In this document: piece after piece, positions 27,860-43,985 of the stretch
How the letters are laid out: each line of letters begins with the position of its first letter
Position numbering within the stretch: position 1 is the stretch's first letter
Assembly (NCBI GenBank): GCA_029268145.1
Contig: JAJUHA010000005.1
Span: 1-64,000, forward strand
Length of the DNA: 64,000 nucleotides
Reading direction: 5' to 3'
Source: Sphingomonadaceae bacterium
Lineage (GTDB): Bacteria > Pseudomonadota > Alphaproteobacteria > Sphingomonadales > Sphingomonadaceae
Position numbers and translations under genes: made by a program
The notes under the pieces: model-generated
Databases searched by the model: none
What the model was told of the DNA's origin: nothing
Seen by the model: the letters and a program-made list of their open reading frames with translations, nothing else

Positions 27860-28180
27860 CCCGGCCGAGTCCGCGTCGCGCGCACGTCCGCCGGGCCCTT
27901 GACTTCCCTGACCGCTTCGTTCACCCGCGCGCGCCAGCCCGGCGGCCTTCGCTGCTGGGCGCCGTCCGAGACTGCGGGTGCCCGAGAGGGCTTAAGCGCA
28001 AGGCCCGCAGGAGACGGAAATCGGAACCCGCGCCGTGCGATGGCAGGGGTTCATGGCGGGTAGCAGGGCTTCCCGCACAGGTTTCTTTCGGGCGGGCCGC
28101 GGAAGGCCCGTGCTCTCGGGTGTTCCGTGGCTCTCACCGGTGGCGGGGCGCTGCCCTGCCGCCATGTCGATGGAGTGAGC
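27860..28180 (+). promoter_or_regulatory. Long leader region of rplJ-rplL
   Basis: No gene is seen in these 321 bases. TTGACT at 27899-27904 may be a -35, but no convincing -10 follows. GGGCTTAAGCGCAAGGCCC at about 27988-28006 forms a short stem-loop, and GGGCC-GCGGAA-GGCCC at about 28096-28112 another. Leaders before rplJ usually carry the L10(L12) autoregulatory site; that is the likely content here, inferred from position. Confidence 0.4.
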
Positions 28181-28696
28181 ATGGACCGGAACCAGAAGAA
28201 GGACCTGGTCGCCAATCTCGCGAAGACCTTCGGGTCCACCCAGGTTGTGGTCATCACCCGCAACCATGGGCTGACGGTCGCGCAGGTCTCCGACCTGCGC
28301 AGCCGGATGCGCGGGGCGGGCGCCTCGTTCAAGGTGACGAAGAACCGGCTCGCCCGCATCGCCCTCGAGGGCACGCCCTACCAGGAGATCGGCGCGCTGC
28401 TGGTCGGCCCGGTCGGGCTCGCCACCTCGAGCGACCCGGTCGCGGCGGCGAAGATTGCCGTCGAGTTCGCCAGGACCAACGAGAAGTTCGAGATCGTTGG
28501 CGGGGCGATGCCGGGCACGCTGCTCGATGCGAACGGAGTGAAGGCGCTTGCCGAGCTCCCGTCGCTCGACGAGCTGCGGGCGAAGCTGGTGGGTCTCATC
28601 CAGGCGCCGGCGACCAAGCTGGCCCAACTGGCGAACGCGCCCGCGGCCAAGCTGGCCCGGGTTTTCGCCGCCTATGGCGACAGCCAGGCGGCCTGA
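28181..28696 (+). CDS. rplJ: 50S ribosomal protein L10
   Basis: 171 residues. Starts [17 protein letters not shown]; the conserved [14 protein letters not shown] and LVGPVGLA are present, and the C-terminal helix ([14 protein letters not shown]) is the L12 dimer-binding segment. It anchors the L7/L12 stalk. An ATG 18 codons upstream lacks family similarity. rplL follows after 16 bases. Confidence 0.97.
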   Translation: MDRNQKKDLVANLAKTFGSTQVVVITRNHGLTVAQVSDLRSRMRGAGASFKVTKNRLARIALEGTPYQEIGALLVGPVGLATSSDPVAAAKIAVEFARTNEKFEIVGGAMPGTLLDANGVKALAELPSLDELRAKLVGLIQAPATKLAQLANAPAAKLARVFAAYGDSQAA

Positions 28697-28712
28697 CGGA
28701 AAGGACTGACAG

Positions 28713-29096
28713 ATGGCGGATATTGCGAAGCTCGTCGAGGAACTCTCGGCGCTGACCATTCTCGAGGCGGCGGAACTGGCCAAGGCGCTCGAGGAGAAGT
28801 GGGGTGTCTCGGCCGCGGCGGCCGTGGCGGTTGCCGCAGCGCCCGCAGCCGGCGGCGGTGCGGCAGCGCCCGCGGCCGAGGAGAAGACCGAGTTCGACGT
28901 GATCCTGACCGGCGACGGCGGCAAGAAGATCAACGTGATCAAGGAAGTCCGCGCCATCACCGGGCTTGGCCTGACGGAGGCGAAGACGCTGGTCGAAAGC
29001 GCTCCCAAGGCGGTCAAGGAAGGCGTCAACAAGGAAGAGGCCGAGAAGATCAAGAAGCAGCTCGAGGAAGCCGGCGCGACCGTCGAGATCAAGTAG
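28713..29096 (+). CDS. rplL: 50S ribosomal protein L7/L12
   Basis: 127 residues: N-terminal dimerisation helices ([20 protein letters not shown]), an Ala/Gly/Pro hinge at about 35-57, and the factor-binding C-terminal domain ([20 protein letters not shown]). Multiple copies on L10 recruit translation factors. Followed by a clear terminator/attenuator before rpoB. Confidence 0.98.
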   Translation: MADIAKLVEELSALTILEAAELAKALEEKWGVSAAAAVAVAAAPAAGGGAAAPAAEEKTEFDVILTGDGGKKINVIKEVRAITGLGLTEAKTLVESAPKAVKEGVNKEEAEKIKKQLEEAGATVEIK

Positions 29097-29144
29097 GCCA
29101 GGACGAGGCCGGACCCCGGCGCCCGCCAGGGTCCGCGCGCAACC

Positions 29145-29176
29145 GGGGGCGGTGCCGCAGGGCGCCGCCCCCTTTT
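29145..29176 (+). terminator. Attenuator between rplL and rpoB
   Basis: GGGGGCGGTGCC pairs with GGCGCCGCCCCC around GCAG and is followed by TTTT: the only textbook intrinsic terminator in the cluster. At this position it probably sets the ratio of ribosomal protein to polymerase transcripts. The rest of the 320-base rplL-rpoB gap holds the rpoB promoter and a leader of about 150 bases. Confidence 0.8.
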
Positions 29177-29231
29177 GCGCGTCGGGCCCTGCCGGCCCGG
29201 CGCCGCTGGCCTGGCGCTGCCGGCCGGGAGT

Positions 29232-29260
29232 TGACAGGCTCGGTCCTCGCCCCTAGCCAA
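29232..29260 (+). promoter_or_regulatory. rpoB promoter
   Basis: Consensus TTGACA (29232-29237), 17-base spacer, TAGCCA (29255-29260), just after the attenuator. Predicted start near 29267, leaving a leader of about 150 bases. Confidence 0.65.
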
Positions 29261-29416
29261 CGGGGCTCTGCACATTCCCGGGACATGGCGCGCCTTGGCG
29301 GCGGCGCGCCAAACGTAGGGGAATGTTGCGGTTTTCGGAACAGCCGTGGGTGCCCTTGCGGGACCGCCCACCTGGTCCGATTCGGCGCGCCGGACTTTTT
29401 GGCCTGAAGGATCCTC

Positions 29417-33571
<4,155 letters not shown>

Positions 33572-33617
33572 GCCACAGCCCATTCTGCCGCGCGGGCAAC
33601 CGCGCGAGGAGGACATG

Positions 33618-37745
<4,128 letters not shown>

Positions 37746-37751
37746 GGGAAA

Positions 37752-37779
37752 CGCCCGCCAGCCGTGCGGCTGGCGGGCG
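37752..37779 (+). terminator. Terminator of the rpoBC operon
   Basis: 13-bp perfect inverted repeat CGCCCGCCAGCCG around TG, followed by CTTC, starting six bases after the rpoC stop. It also lies just after the convergent PEP-CTERM gene and could serve both strands. Confidence 0.7.
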
Positions 37780-37795
37780 CTTCACACGAAGGCGA

Positions 37796-38308
37796 TCAGG
37801 CCGCCGCGAGCGCCTGACGGGCGCGCCGTGCAGCGAAGCCGACGAGGCCGAAGCCGGCGATCAGCATCGCCCAGGTTCCCGGCTCGGGGATGACGGTGCG
37901 GAACGCATAGTTGGTGAATTCCGGGCCCACGGCCCAGTCGCGCACATAGGCGGATTCGTCACCGGGATTGGCATAGAGCCCACCCGTGCTGGTCACGCTG
38001 CCCTGGGGCACCTTGCGGCCGCAGGGATAGCCGGGGCAGTCTGGAAAGCTTCCCGCAAACCACACGCTCACCCAGGCCTGGAAGTCGATGTTGGCCGGGT
38101 TGCTGTCGACGGTCGAGATCACATAGTCCGACGGCGAGCCGCCGAAGAGCAGCGCGGCGGCTTCCTGGCCGGTGTAGGCAGGCGGAACCACCGCCCAGTC
38201 CGGGCCCTCGTCAACTTGCCAGCTTCCGACATAGACATAGGTTGTGGCGTCTGCTGCGCCCGCGACGAGAAGCGGGGCAACGGCAAAGGCCAGAAGCGAC
38301 TTTTTCAT
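37796..38308 (-). CDS. PEP-CTERM (PEPxxWA) exported protein
   Basis: 170 residues: signal peptide (MKKSLLAFAVAPLLVAGAADA), a short secreted domain with a pair of nearby cysteines (DCPGYPCGRK), and a C-terminal sorting tail IPEPGTWAMLIAGFGLVGFA followed by Arg residues. The tail is the PEPxxWA-CTERM signal cut by an exosortase, so the product is exported and released or anchored at the cell surface. The second of two adjacent ATGs is chosen for its spacing from GGAGGG. A sigma-54 promoter lies 47 bases upstream. The mature domain is not recognised. Confidence 0.85.
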   Translation of the reverse strand: MKKSLLAFAVAPLLVAGAADATTYVYVGSWQVDEGPDWAVVPPAYTGQEAAALLFGGSPSDYVISTVDSNPANIDFQAWVSVWFAGSFPDCPGYPCGRKVPQGSVTSTGGLYANPGDESAYVRDWAVGPEFTNYAFRTVIPEPGTWAMLIAGFGLVGFAARRARQALAAA

Positions 38309-38355
38309 CATGCCCTCCAGCGGTCACCAGAAATGTTCCGGTAACCAATCCACTC

Positions 38356-38371
38356 TGCAAGATTCGTGCCA
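38356..38371 (-). promoter_or_regulatory. Sigma-54 promoter of the PEP-CTERM gene at 37796-38308
   Basis: Minus strand TGGCACGAATCTTGCA: TGGCACG-N4-TTGCA, a perfect fit to the RpoN -24/-12 consensus. Predicted start about 38345, giving a leader of about 37 bases. PEP-CTERM genes are known to be controlled by RpoN with the PrsK/PrsR pair. Confidence 0.85.
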
Positions 38372-38432
38372 ACACCGGAAGTCTTAGAAATCCTACGATT
38401 TCAAGGGGTTGCAAGCGCGCTAGGGGTGATCC

Positions 38433-38450
38433 TGTCATGAAATCCGACAG
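38433..38450. promoter_or_regulatory. Candidate activator site, copy A
   Basis: TGTCATGAAATCCGACAG, with a CTGTC-N9-GACAG inverted repeat, centred about 96 bases upstream of the predicted sigma-54 start. It shares TGT-N10-GACAG with the copies at 38548 and 43164. This is the expected place for an enhancer-binding protein such as PrsR. Confidence 0.5.
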
Positions 38451-38547
38451 GCTGGGCGCGTCCGGATCCGGGATGATCTGCGCCAGGCGCGGGAAAAATC
38501 TCGATGATGAAATAGGTTGCGACCCATGGCCCGACCCGTGAAGGAGC

Positions 38548-38565
38548 TGTAAGGAAATTTGACAG
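38548..38565. promoter_or_regulatory. Candidate activator site, copy B
   Basis: TGTAAGGAAATTTGACAG, centred about 210 bases upstream of the sigma-54 start and 73 bases before the glycosyltransferase ATG. Same TGT-N10-GACAG pattern as copies A and C. Apart from copies A and B and the sigma-54 promoter, the 329-base gap 38309-38637 shows no gene. Confidence 0.45.
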
Positions 38566-38637
38566 GCGCGGCCCGGCCGTCCGGTGCCCGGGCAGCCGCC
38601 GGCGCGGCCGGGCTTTCCCGGCGACACCATCGCCACT

Positions 38638-39843
38638 ATGGCCATGGCGATGGCCGACGGCGCGGATCCGGGAGGTCGCCCGCTTCGCGTGGCGGTCTTC
38701 TCGGGCAACTACAACTATGTGAAGGATGGCGCGAACCAGGCGCTCAACCGGCTCGTCGGCCGGATGCTCGCGCGTGGGGATGTCCTGCCCCGCGTCTATG
38801 CGCCGGTTTCGGCGACGCCCGCCTTCCCCCCCACCGGCGATCTCGTCGCCGTGCCCTCCATCCCCATCCCGGGGCGCAGCGAGTATCGGCTCGGCCTCCG
38901 GCTGTCGCGCCCGGTCCTCGCCGATCTCGAGGCCTTCGCGCCGGATCTCGTCCACCTCTCGGCGCCCGATCTCCTCGGCCACAAGGCCAAGCGCTGGGGG
39001 CAGGCGCGCGGGCTCCCCGTGGTGGCCTCGGTCCACACCCGGTTCGAGACCTATGGCGACTATTACCGGCTGGGCTGGCTCCGGGGCTGGGCCGAGAACA
39101 TGATGCGCCGCTTCTACGGCGATCTGGCCGAAATCTACGCGCCGACCGAGGGCATGGCGGAGCTGCTCCGCGAGGGTGGATTCTCGCAGCGCGTGCGCAT
39201 CTGGAGCCGTGGCGTCGATCACGCGCTCTTCCACCCCGGCCGGCGCGATCCGGCCTGGCGCAGGTGCCTCGGCATCGCCGACTCGGACTTCCTCGTCGGC
39301 TTCGTCGGCCGGCTGGTGCTGGAGAAGGGGCTCGACGTGGTGGCAGCGACGGTGGCCCGGCTTCGCGCGGCGGGAGTCGGCCACCGCCTCCTCGTGGTGG
39401 GCGAGGGCCCGGCGAGGCCCATGCTCGAGCGCGAGGTGCCCGATGCCATCTTCACCGGCTTCCTCGCCGGCGAAGCGCTTGCGCGGGCGCATGCCAGCGC
39501 CGATCTCTTCCTGAACCCGTCGGTCACCGAGACCTTTGGCAACGTGACGCTCGAGGCCATGGCCTGCGGCGTTCCCGTCGTCGCCGCCGATGCGACGGGG
39601 TCGCGCTCGCTGGTGGTGGATGGAGAGACCGGCCGGCTCGTTCCGCCAGGCGACGCGGCGGCCTTCGCCGAAGCCATCGCGGCCTATGCGGCGGACCGCG
39701 CGCAAGCCGCCGCGCACGGTGCTGCCGGCCACCTCCGGGCGCAGGCCTATGAGTGGGACCGGGTGAATGATGCCGTCATCGATCGCTATCCGCTCCTCGT
39801 TGGCCGGGAGGGCTTCAAAACGGGCCGCGCCCACGCTACATGA
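38638..39843 (+). CDS. GT4-family glycosyltransferase
   Basis: 401 residues with two Rossmann halves: N-terminal acceptor domain (VAVFSGNYNYVKDGANQALN) and donor domain with the GT4 motif ETFGNVTLEAMACGVPVVA preceded by ADLFLNPSVT. Such enzymes transfer a sugar from a nucleotide-sugar to lipid or glycan acceptors at the membrane; it resembles sphingomonad GT4 proteins of the SqdX/PimB type. The acceptor is unknown; a glycosphingolipid is possible given the spt operon, but that is a guess. Start is one of three near ATGs (38638, 38644, 38650). The ssrA promoter lies in its last codons. Confidence 0.82.
   Translation: MAMAMADGADPGGRPLRVAVFSGNYNYVKDGANQALNRLVGRMLARGDVLPRVYAPVSATPAFPPTGDLVAVPSIPIPGRSEYRLGLRLSRPVLADLEAFAPDLVHLSAPDLLGHKAKRWGQARGLPVVASVHTRFETYGDYYRLGWLRGWAENMMRRFYGDLAEIYAPTEGMAELLREGGFSQRVRIWSRGVDHALFHPGRRDPAWRRCLGIADSDFLVGFVGRLVLEKGLDVVAATVARLRAAGVGHRLLVVGEGPARPMLEREVPDAIFTGFLAGEALARAHASADLFLNPSVTETFGNVTLEAMACGVPVVAADATGSRSLVVDGETGRLVPPGDAAAFAEAIAAYAADRAQAAAHGAAGHLRAQAYEWDRVNDAVIDRYPLLVGREGFKTGRAHAT
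39814..39842 (+). promoter_or_regulatory. Probable ssrA promoter inside the glycosyltransferase 3' end
   Basis: TTCAAA (39814-39819), 17-base spacer, TACATG (39837-39842), ending one base before the end of the TGA stop. It predicts a start near 39849. Confidence 0.4.
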
Positions 39844-40160
39844 GCGCTGTCGCATCGTTGCGAAGATGGCGATGAATGGCGGCGTGCAATAGGTGCAGCG
39901 GACCCGGGGGCAGTACCCGGCGGCTCCACCATCCCGGGTGCAGGATCGGGCCAGTCCCCGTCACGCACCCTGGCTGACGGGGCCGAACCAGGATCGACGT
40001 GCGCTGAAAGACGCGGCTTTCGCCCGGCCTGAACGCGCCGCAAAACCGTTCAAAACCCACAAATGCCAACGACAACGAGGCATTTGCGATCGCTGCGTAA
40101 CCTTGGCCCCCAAGGCCGAGCTTACAACGCCTGAGCAGGGTTCGGGCCGAACCCGGTAAC
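39844..40160 (+). ncRNA. ssrA: Two-piece (permuted) tmRNA
   Basis: The gene has the circularly permuted alphaproteobacterial layout. The acceptor piece comes first and ends CGGCTCCACCA at 39931; a spacer of about 47 bases follows, then the coding piece starts GGGGCCG at 39979. The two pieces pair to form the acceptor stem (GGGGCCG with CGGCTCC, one G-U). The tag reading frame at 40065-40100 is GCC AAC GAC AAC GAG GCA TTT GCG ATC GCT GCG TAA, giving ANDNEAFAIAA. The mature ends are approximate; a GGGTTCGG/CCGAACCC hairpin at 40138-40154 closes the coding piece. The molecule rescues stalled ribosomes and tags the nascent chain for ClpXP. Confidence 0.93.
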
Positions 40161-40344
40161 AGAATCGGACTCCAGCGGCAGGCAGGCGCGCCGGGCAACA
40201 GAAGCGCCTGCACTCCTCCATCCGGCAGCCGTTCGGCCCGCGTTCCCCGCTGGAGCCTCGGTCGTCGCGCGCCTTGACGGGGGCGGGACGGCGCTTCAGG
40301 AGGGCGACGCCCATGTCGGACCCCAGAAGACCGTCCCGCCAGCC

Positions 40345-40845
40345 ATGAGCGATCCGGAAGATCCGGCAGACCCGCCGGACAGCCTCATTCCCTACGACGA
40401 GATCGTCCAGGATTCGCTGCGGGCCGTGGTCCGGCGCGTGCTTGCCGACGTTGCCGCCGCCGGCAGCCTCCCGGGCGCGCATCATTTCTACATCGCCTTC
40501 CGCACCCGTTTCCCGGGCGTCGAGCTCCCGGCGCACCTGCTCGAGCGCTACCCGGACGACATGACCATCGTCATCCAGCATCGCTTCTGGGATCTGAGGG
40601 CCGAGCAGGACCATTTCGAGATCGGCCTCACCTTCAGCCAGGTGCCGGCCAAGCTTCGGATCCCCTATGGCGCCATCACCGGGTTCGTCGATCCGGCGGT
40701 CAACTTCGCGCTGCAGTTCGCGGTCAGCGCGCCGGAGAAGCCGGCGCCGCGCCCGGAGCCGCCCGCGCCTGCGGGAGATGGTGCACCCTCCGGTGCCGAG
40801 GGGGGGTCGAACGTCGTCAGCCTCGACTTCAAGCGCCGCAAGTGA
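40345..40845 (+). CDS. sspB: SspB-alpha, ClpXP adaptor
   Basis: 166 residues of the alphaproteobacterial SspB family: conserved N-terminal half (IPYDEIVQDSLRAVVRRVL; GAHHFYIAFRTRFPGVELP; MTIVIQHRFWDL), a disordered Pro/Ala/Glu linker from about 133 to 155, and the C-terminal NVVSLDFKRRK that docks on ClpX. It hands ssrA-tagged proteins to ClpXP. The gene sits 184 bases after the tmRNA gene that makes those tags. Confidence 0.92.
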   Translation: MSDPEDPADPPDSLIPYDEIVQDSLRAVVRRVLADVAAAGSLPGAHHFYIAFRTRFPGVELPAHLLERYPDDMTIVIQHRFWDLRAEQDHFEIGLTFSQVPAKLRIPYGAITGFVDPAVNFALQFAVSAPEKPAPRPEPPAPAGDGAPSGAEGGSNVVSLDFKRRK

Positions 40846-40906
40846 CCGTATCGGAGCGCGCGTTCGCGGTGGCGCCGGGCGCGCGGTCCCGCCCGGAGGG
40901 GCGGCG

Positions 40907-41545
40907 GTGAGCGCGGCCCGGCGCGGGCTGATGCTGGTGCTCTCCTCGCCGTCGGGCGCGGGCAAGAGCACCATGTCGCGCCGGCTGCTCGCCGCGGATC
41001 CCGCGATCCGGGTGTCCGTCTCGGTGACCACCCGCCCGCCGCGCCCTGGCGAAGTCGATGGCGAGCACTATCACTTCGTCTCCCAGGCGGAGTTCGAGGC
41101 GCTGATCGAGCGGGAGCATTTCCTCGAGTGGGCGCGGGTGTTCGGCAATCTCTACGGGTCCCCGCGCGCGCCCGTGCGCGACGCCATCGACGCTGGGTTC
41201 GACGTGCTGTTCGACATCGACTGGCAGGGCGCGCAGCAGCTGGCGCAGAACCAGTTCCGCAAGGAGCCCGACGCCGACCTGGTCTCGATCTTCCTGCTGC
41301 CGCCCTCGATGCAGGAGCTGGAGCGGCGGCTGCGGGCACGCGCCGACGAACCCGAGGCCGTGATCGCCGCGCGCATGGCGAAGGCGCGGGACGAGATCAG
41401 CCATTTTGCCGAATATGACTATGTGTTGGTCAACGACGATGCCGATGCCTGCTTCCGGAACATTCAGACCATCGTCGCGGCCGAGCGGCTGCGGCGCCCC
41501 CGCCAGATCGGCCTGTTCCCCCTGGTTCGCGCCCTGCTCGACTGA
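40907..41545 (+). CDS. gmk: Guanylate kinase
   Basis: 212 residues from a GTG with GGAGG eight bases upstream; a longer open frame overlaps sspB and lacks similarity. P-loop SSPSGAGKST near residues 13-22, SVTTRPPRPGEVDGEHYHFV for GMP binding, and the lid region. Phosphorylates GMP to GDP in purine metabolism. Confidence 0.96.
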   Translation: MSAARRGLMLVLSSPSGAGKSTMSRRLLAADPAIRVSVSVTTRPPRPGEVDGEHYHFVSQAEFEALIEREHFLEWARVFGNLYGSPRAPVRDAIDAGFDVLFDIDWQGAQQLAQNQFRKEPDADLVSIFLLPPSMQELERRLRARADEPEAVIAARMAKARDEISHFAEYDYVLVNDDADACFRNIQTIVAAERLRRPRQIGLFPLVRALLD

Positions 41546-41555
41546 GCGCCCGCGA

Positions 41556-41783
41556 TCAGGGCGTGCTGCCCTCGGCAACCGGCGCAGGCGCGCGGGCATC
41601 GGTTCGCTGCCAGCCGGCCGGAGTCGGGCGGATTGCGCTCCACACCGGTTCCCCCTTGGAGTCCCGCGGTACCTCGCCGGGAACGGCGATCCGATCGCTG
41701 CCGGAGACGTGGAGGAGGGAGGGCGCGCAGCCGCCGCCGAGCAGCGCGAGTGCGAGCGCCAGAACCGCGTGTCGGGCTGTCAT
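41556..41783 (-). CDS. Small predicted lipoprotein
   Basis: 75 residues. MTARHAVLALALALLGGGC is a lipoprotein signal peptide with lipobox LGGG-C (Cys19), so the mature protein of about 57 residues should be lipid-anchored in the envelope. The rest is hydrophilic and not recognised. Upstream alternative starts would add a non-signal extension. Convergent with gmk, divergent from the RNA methyltransferase gene. Confidence 0.6.
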   Translation of the reverse strand: MTARHAVLALALALLGGGCAPSLLHVSGSDRIAVPGEVPRDSKGEPVWSAIRPTPAGWQRTDARAPAPVAEGSTP

Positions 41784-41896
41784 GCTTCTGCCATGCACAG
41801 TCGGCCTGTCACCACAATGAACCGTTGACGGCGCATCGACCGGGTCCTTGCGCGCTTTCCTGGCCGGCCGGGGCGTGCCACATCGGGCGAGGCCCC

Positions 41897-43135
41897 ATGA
41901 TGGACCCAACCGGTCACGCCCACCCGCCCGCGTCGTCCTGCAGGGGCGAGGTCGTGCGGCTCGCCGCCCGCGGGGACGGCGTGACCGCCGATGGCCGGTT
42001 CGTGGCCGGGGCCGTTCCGGGAGATCGGGTCGAGGCCGACGGCTCGCTGGTTCCCGGGCCGAATCGCGCGGTGCCGGCCTGTGTCCATTTCGGCACCTGC
42101 GGCGGCTGTCAGCTGCAGCATGTGAGCGAGGCGCTGCTGGCGGACTTCGCCACCATGCGCTGCCTCGAGCCGCTGCGCCGGCTGGGGATCGCGCCGGCGC
42201 GCGTTCGGCCGGCGCATCTCTCGCCGCCCTTCAGCCGCCGGCGCGCGAGCCTCCGGGCTGTCCGCCGCGATGGCCGCGTCGCGATCGGCTTCAACGCCGA
42301 GGGGAGCCATGCGCTTCTCGATCTGGCGATGTGCCCGGTGCTCATCCCCGCCCTCTTCGACCTCGTCGATCCCCTCCGCCGTCTGCTCGAACCGCTGCTG
42401 CCACCGCGAAGCGTGGTCGGCATCACCATGACTGCGACCGACGCCGGGATCGACCTGCTGCTCGCCAATCTTTCGGTGGAACGGCTTCCGGTCGTCGAAG
42501 CGCTCACGGCCTTCGCGGTCGAGCAGGGTCTCGCGCGGCTTTCGGTCGAAGGGCCGCTTGGTGTCGAGACCGTGGTGGCGCCCGGCGTGCCCGCGGTGCG
42601 GCTTGGCGGAGTCGCCGTCACCCTGCCGCCCGGCGCCTTTCTCCAGGCCACCGCCGACGGGGAGGCGGCGCTTGTGGCAGCCGTGCGGGAGTGCATTGCC
42701 GGGGCCGGCCGCATTGCCGACCTCTTCTGCGGCGTCGGAACCTTCGCCCTGCCCCTGTCGGCGGCGGCGCGGGTGCTGGCCGCCGATGCCTCGGGCCCGG
42801 CCGTGGCGGCGCTCGCCCGCGCGGCAAGGGCTGCGGGGCGCCCGGTCGAGACGCTGCACCGGGATCTCTTCCGCCGCCCGCTGGCTGGTGCCGAGCTTCG
42901 CGGACTGGACGCGGTGGTCATCGACCCGCCGCGCAGCGGTGCCGCTGCCCAGACCGCCGAGATCGCCGCTGCGCGCGTGCCGGTGGTGATGGCGGTCTCC
43001 TGCAACCCGGCGACCTTCGCACGCGATGCCGAGCGGCTGGTGGCGGCCGGCTACACCCTCGAGACGCTGTGGCCGGTGGCGCAGTTCCGCTGGTCGACGC
43101 ATGTGGAACTTGCTGCCCGGTTCCTTTTCCGTTGA
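41897..43135 (+). CDS. RNA m5U methyltransferase (RumA/TrmA family), Fe-S type
   Basis: 412 residues. A short N-terminal TRAM-like part is followed by the Fe-S cysteines (CVHFGTCGGCQ, about residues 58-68, plus MCPV further on), the SAM-binding ADLFCGVGTFALPL, and the catalytic VIDPPRSGAA and SCNPATFARD (nucleophilic Cys). The cluster points to the 23S rRNA m5U enzymes (RlmD/RlmC type) rather than TrmA; the exact site is not predictable. Two ATGs overlap (41897 and 41900); the first is used. Confidence 0.87.
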   Translation: MMDPTGHAHPPASSCRGEVVRLAARGDGVTADGRFVAGAVPGDRVEADGSLVPGPNRAVPACVHFGTCGGCQLQHVSEALLADFATMRCLEPLRRLGIAPARVRPAHLSPPFSRRRASLRAVRRDGRVAIGFNAEGSHALLDLAMCPVLIPALFDLVDPLRRLLEPLLPPRSVVGITMTATDAGIDLLLANLSVERLPVVEALTAFAVEQGLARLSVEGPLGVETVVAPGVPAVRLGGVAVTLPPGAFLQATADGEAALVAAVRECIAGAGRIADLFCGVGTFALPLSAAARVLAADASGPAVAALARAARAAGRPVETLHRDLFRRPLAGAELRGLDAVVIDPPRSGAAAQTAEIAAARVPVVMAVSCNPATFARDAERLVAAGYTLETLWPVAQFRWSTHVELAARFLFR

Positions 43136-43163
43136 GACACATTCAACGGAGCACCTGCTGGGT

Positions 43164-43181
43164 TGTAAGATCTCTTGACAG
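43164..43181. promoter_or_regulatory. Candidate activator site, copy C
   Basis: TGTAAGATCTCTTGACAG, imperfect palindrome with the same TGT-N10-GACAG pattern as the two copies near 38.5 kb, centred about 88 bases upstream of the predicted sigma-54 start. Confidence 0.5.
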
Positions 43182-43233
43182 ACTCTCGGGTGCGGATGTG
43201 GCTAACCCGTTGAAGCGGTGAAGGCGGGGCGCT

Positions 43234-43249
43234 TGGCACGTTTCTTGCA
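43234..43249 (+). promoter_or_regulatory. Sigma-54 promoter of the PEP-CTERM gene at 43299
   Basis: TGGCACGTTTCTTGCA, a perfect TGGCACG-N4-TTGCA. Predicted start about 43260 and leader about 39 bases, nearly the same geometry as the other PEP-CTERM gene in the window. Confidence 0.87.
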
Positions 43250-43298
43250 GGTCTCACGCCGGCGCGGAGAGTCCGCGCCTCGTTCGGAGGGTCAGTCC

Positions 43299-43928
43299 AT
43301 GAAGAAGCTTCTTCTTGCTGCGGCCGGTGCGGCGCTTGTCGCTGCACCTGTCTCGGCTGCCGTCACCGTCCTCACCTTCGAGGGCATCGGCAATCTCAAT
43401 CCGGTCGGCGCCTTCTATGCGCCGAACTACATCTTCTCGCCGGCGACGCTCGCGATCGTCGACGCCGATGCGGGGGGCACGGGCAACTTCGCCAACGAGC
43501 CGTCGGCCAGCACCATCATGTTCTTCCTGGACGCGGACAACGCGATCCTGGACGTGCCGGCCGGCTTCACCACCGGCTTCAGCTTCTGGTACACCTCGTC
43601 GACGGTTGCATCGGTCACCGTCTATGACGGCCCGGGCGGCACCGGAAATGTCCTTGGCACGCTGAATCTGGTCGCCAATGCCTTCGACGGCTGCAACGGT
43701 GACCCCACCGGAGCCTTTGCCTGCTGGGCGCCGGTCGGCGTGGCCTTCGCCGGCACCGCCTTCTCGATCGACTTCGGCGGCACGGCCAACCAGACCGGCT
43801 TCGACAACATCACCTTCGGCAGCGAAACGCCGGTCGTTCCCGAGCCGGCCACCTGGGCGATGCTGATCGCCGGGTTCGGCCTGGTCGGCCACGCCGCCCG
43901 TCGCCGCCGGGCCGCGCTCGCCGCCTGA
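43299..43928 (+). CDS. PEP-CTERM (PEPxxWA) exported protein
   Basis: 209 residues: signal peptide ([20 protein letters not shown]), a beta-rich secreted domain (LTFEGIGNLNPVGAFYAPNY to about 175) with a cysteine pair (CNGDPTGAFAC), and the sorting tail VPEPATWAMLIAGFGLVGHA plus Arg cluster. The mature domain resembles other small PEP-CTERM proteins with a lectin-like beta sandwich, though I do not assign a function. Ribosome site CGGAGGG. Driven by a sigma-54 promoter and ended by a hairpin. Confidence 0.87.
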   Translation: MKKLLLAAAGAALVAAPVSAAVTVLTFEGIGNLNPVGAFYAPNYIFSPATLAIVDADAGGTGNFANEPSASTIMFFLDADNAILDVPAGFTTGFSFWYTSSTVASVTVYDGPGGTGNVLGTLNLVANAFDGCNGDPTGAFACWAPVGVAFAGTAFSIDFGGTANQTGFDNITFGSETPVVPEPATWAMLIAGFGLVGHAARRRRAALAA

Positions 43929-43952
43929 GCGTTCGACCGTTCGTCACCAGGG

Positions 43953-43980
43953 AAGGGCGGGCCGCAAGGCCCGCCCTTTC
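43953..43980. terminator. Bidirectional terminator
   Basis: AAGGGCGGGCC pairs with GGCCCGCCCTT around GCAA, followed by TC on the plus strand. It lies 24 bases after the PEP-CTERM stop and six bases from the convergent polyamine gene, so it can serve both. Confidence 0.7.
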
Positions 43981-43985
43981 GTGCC

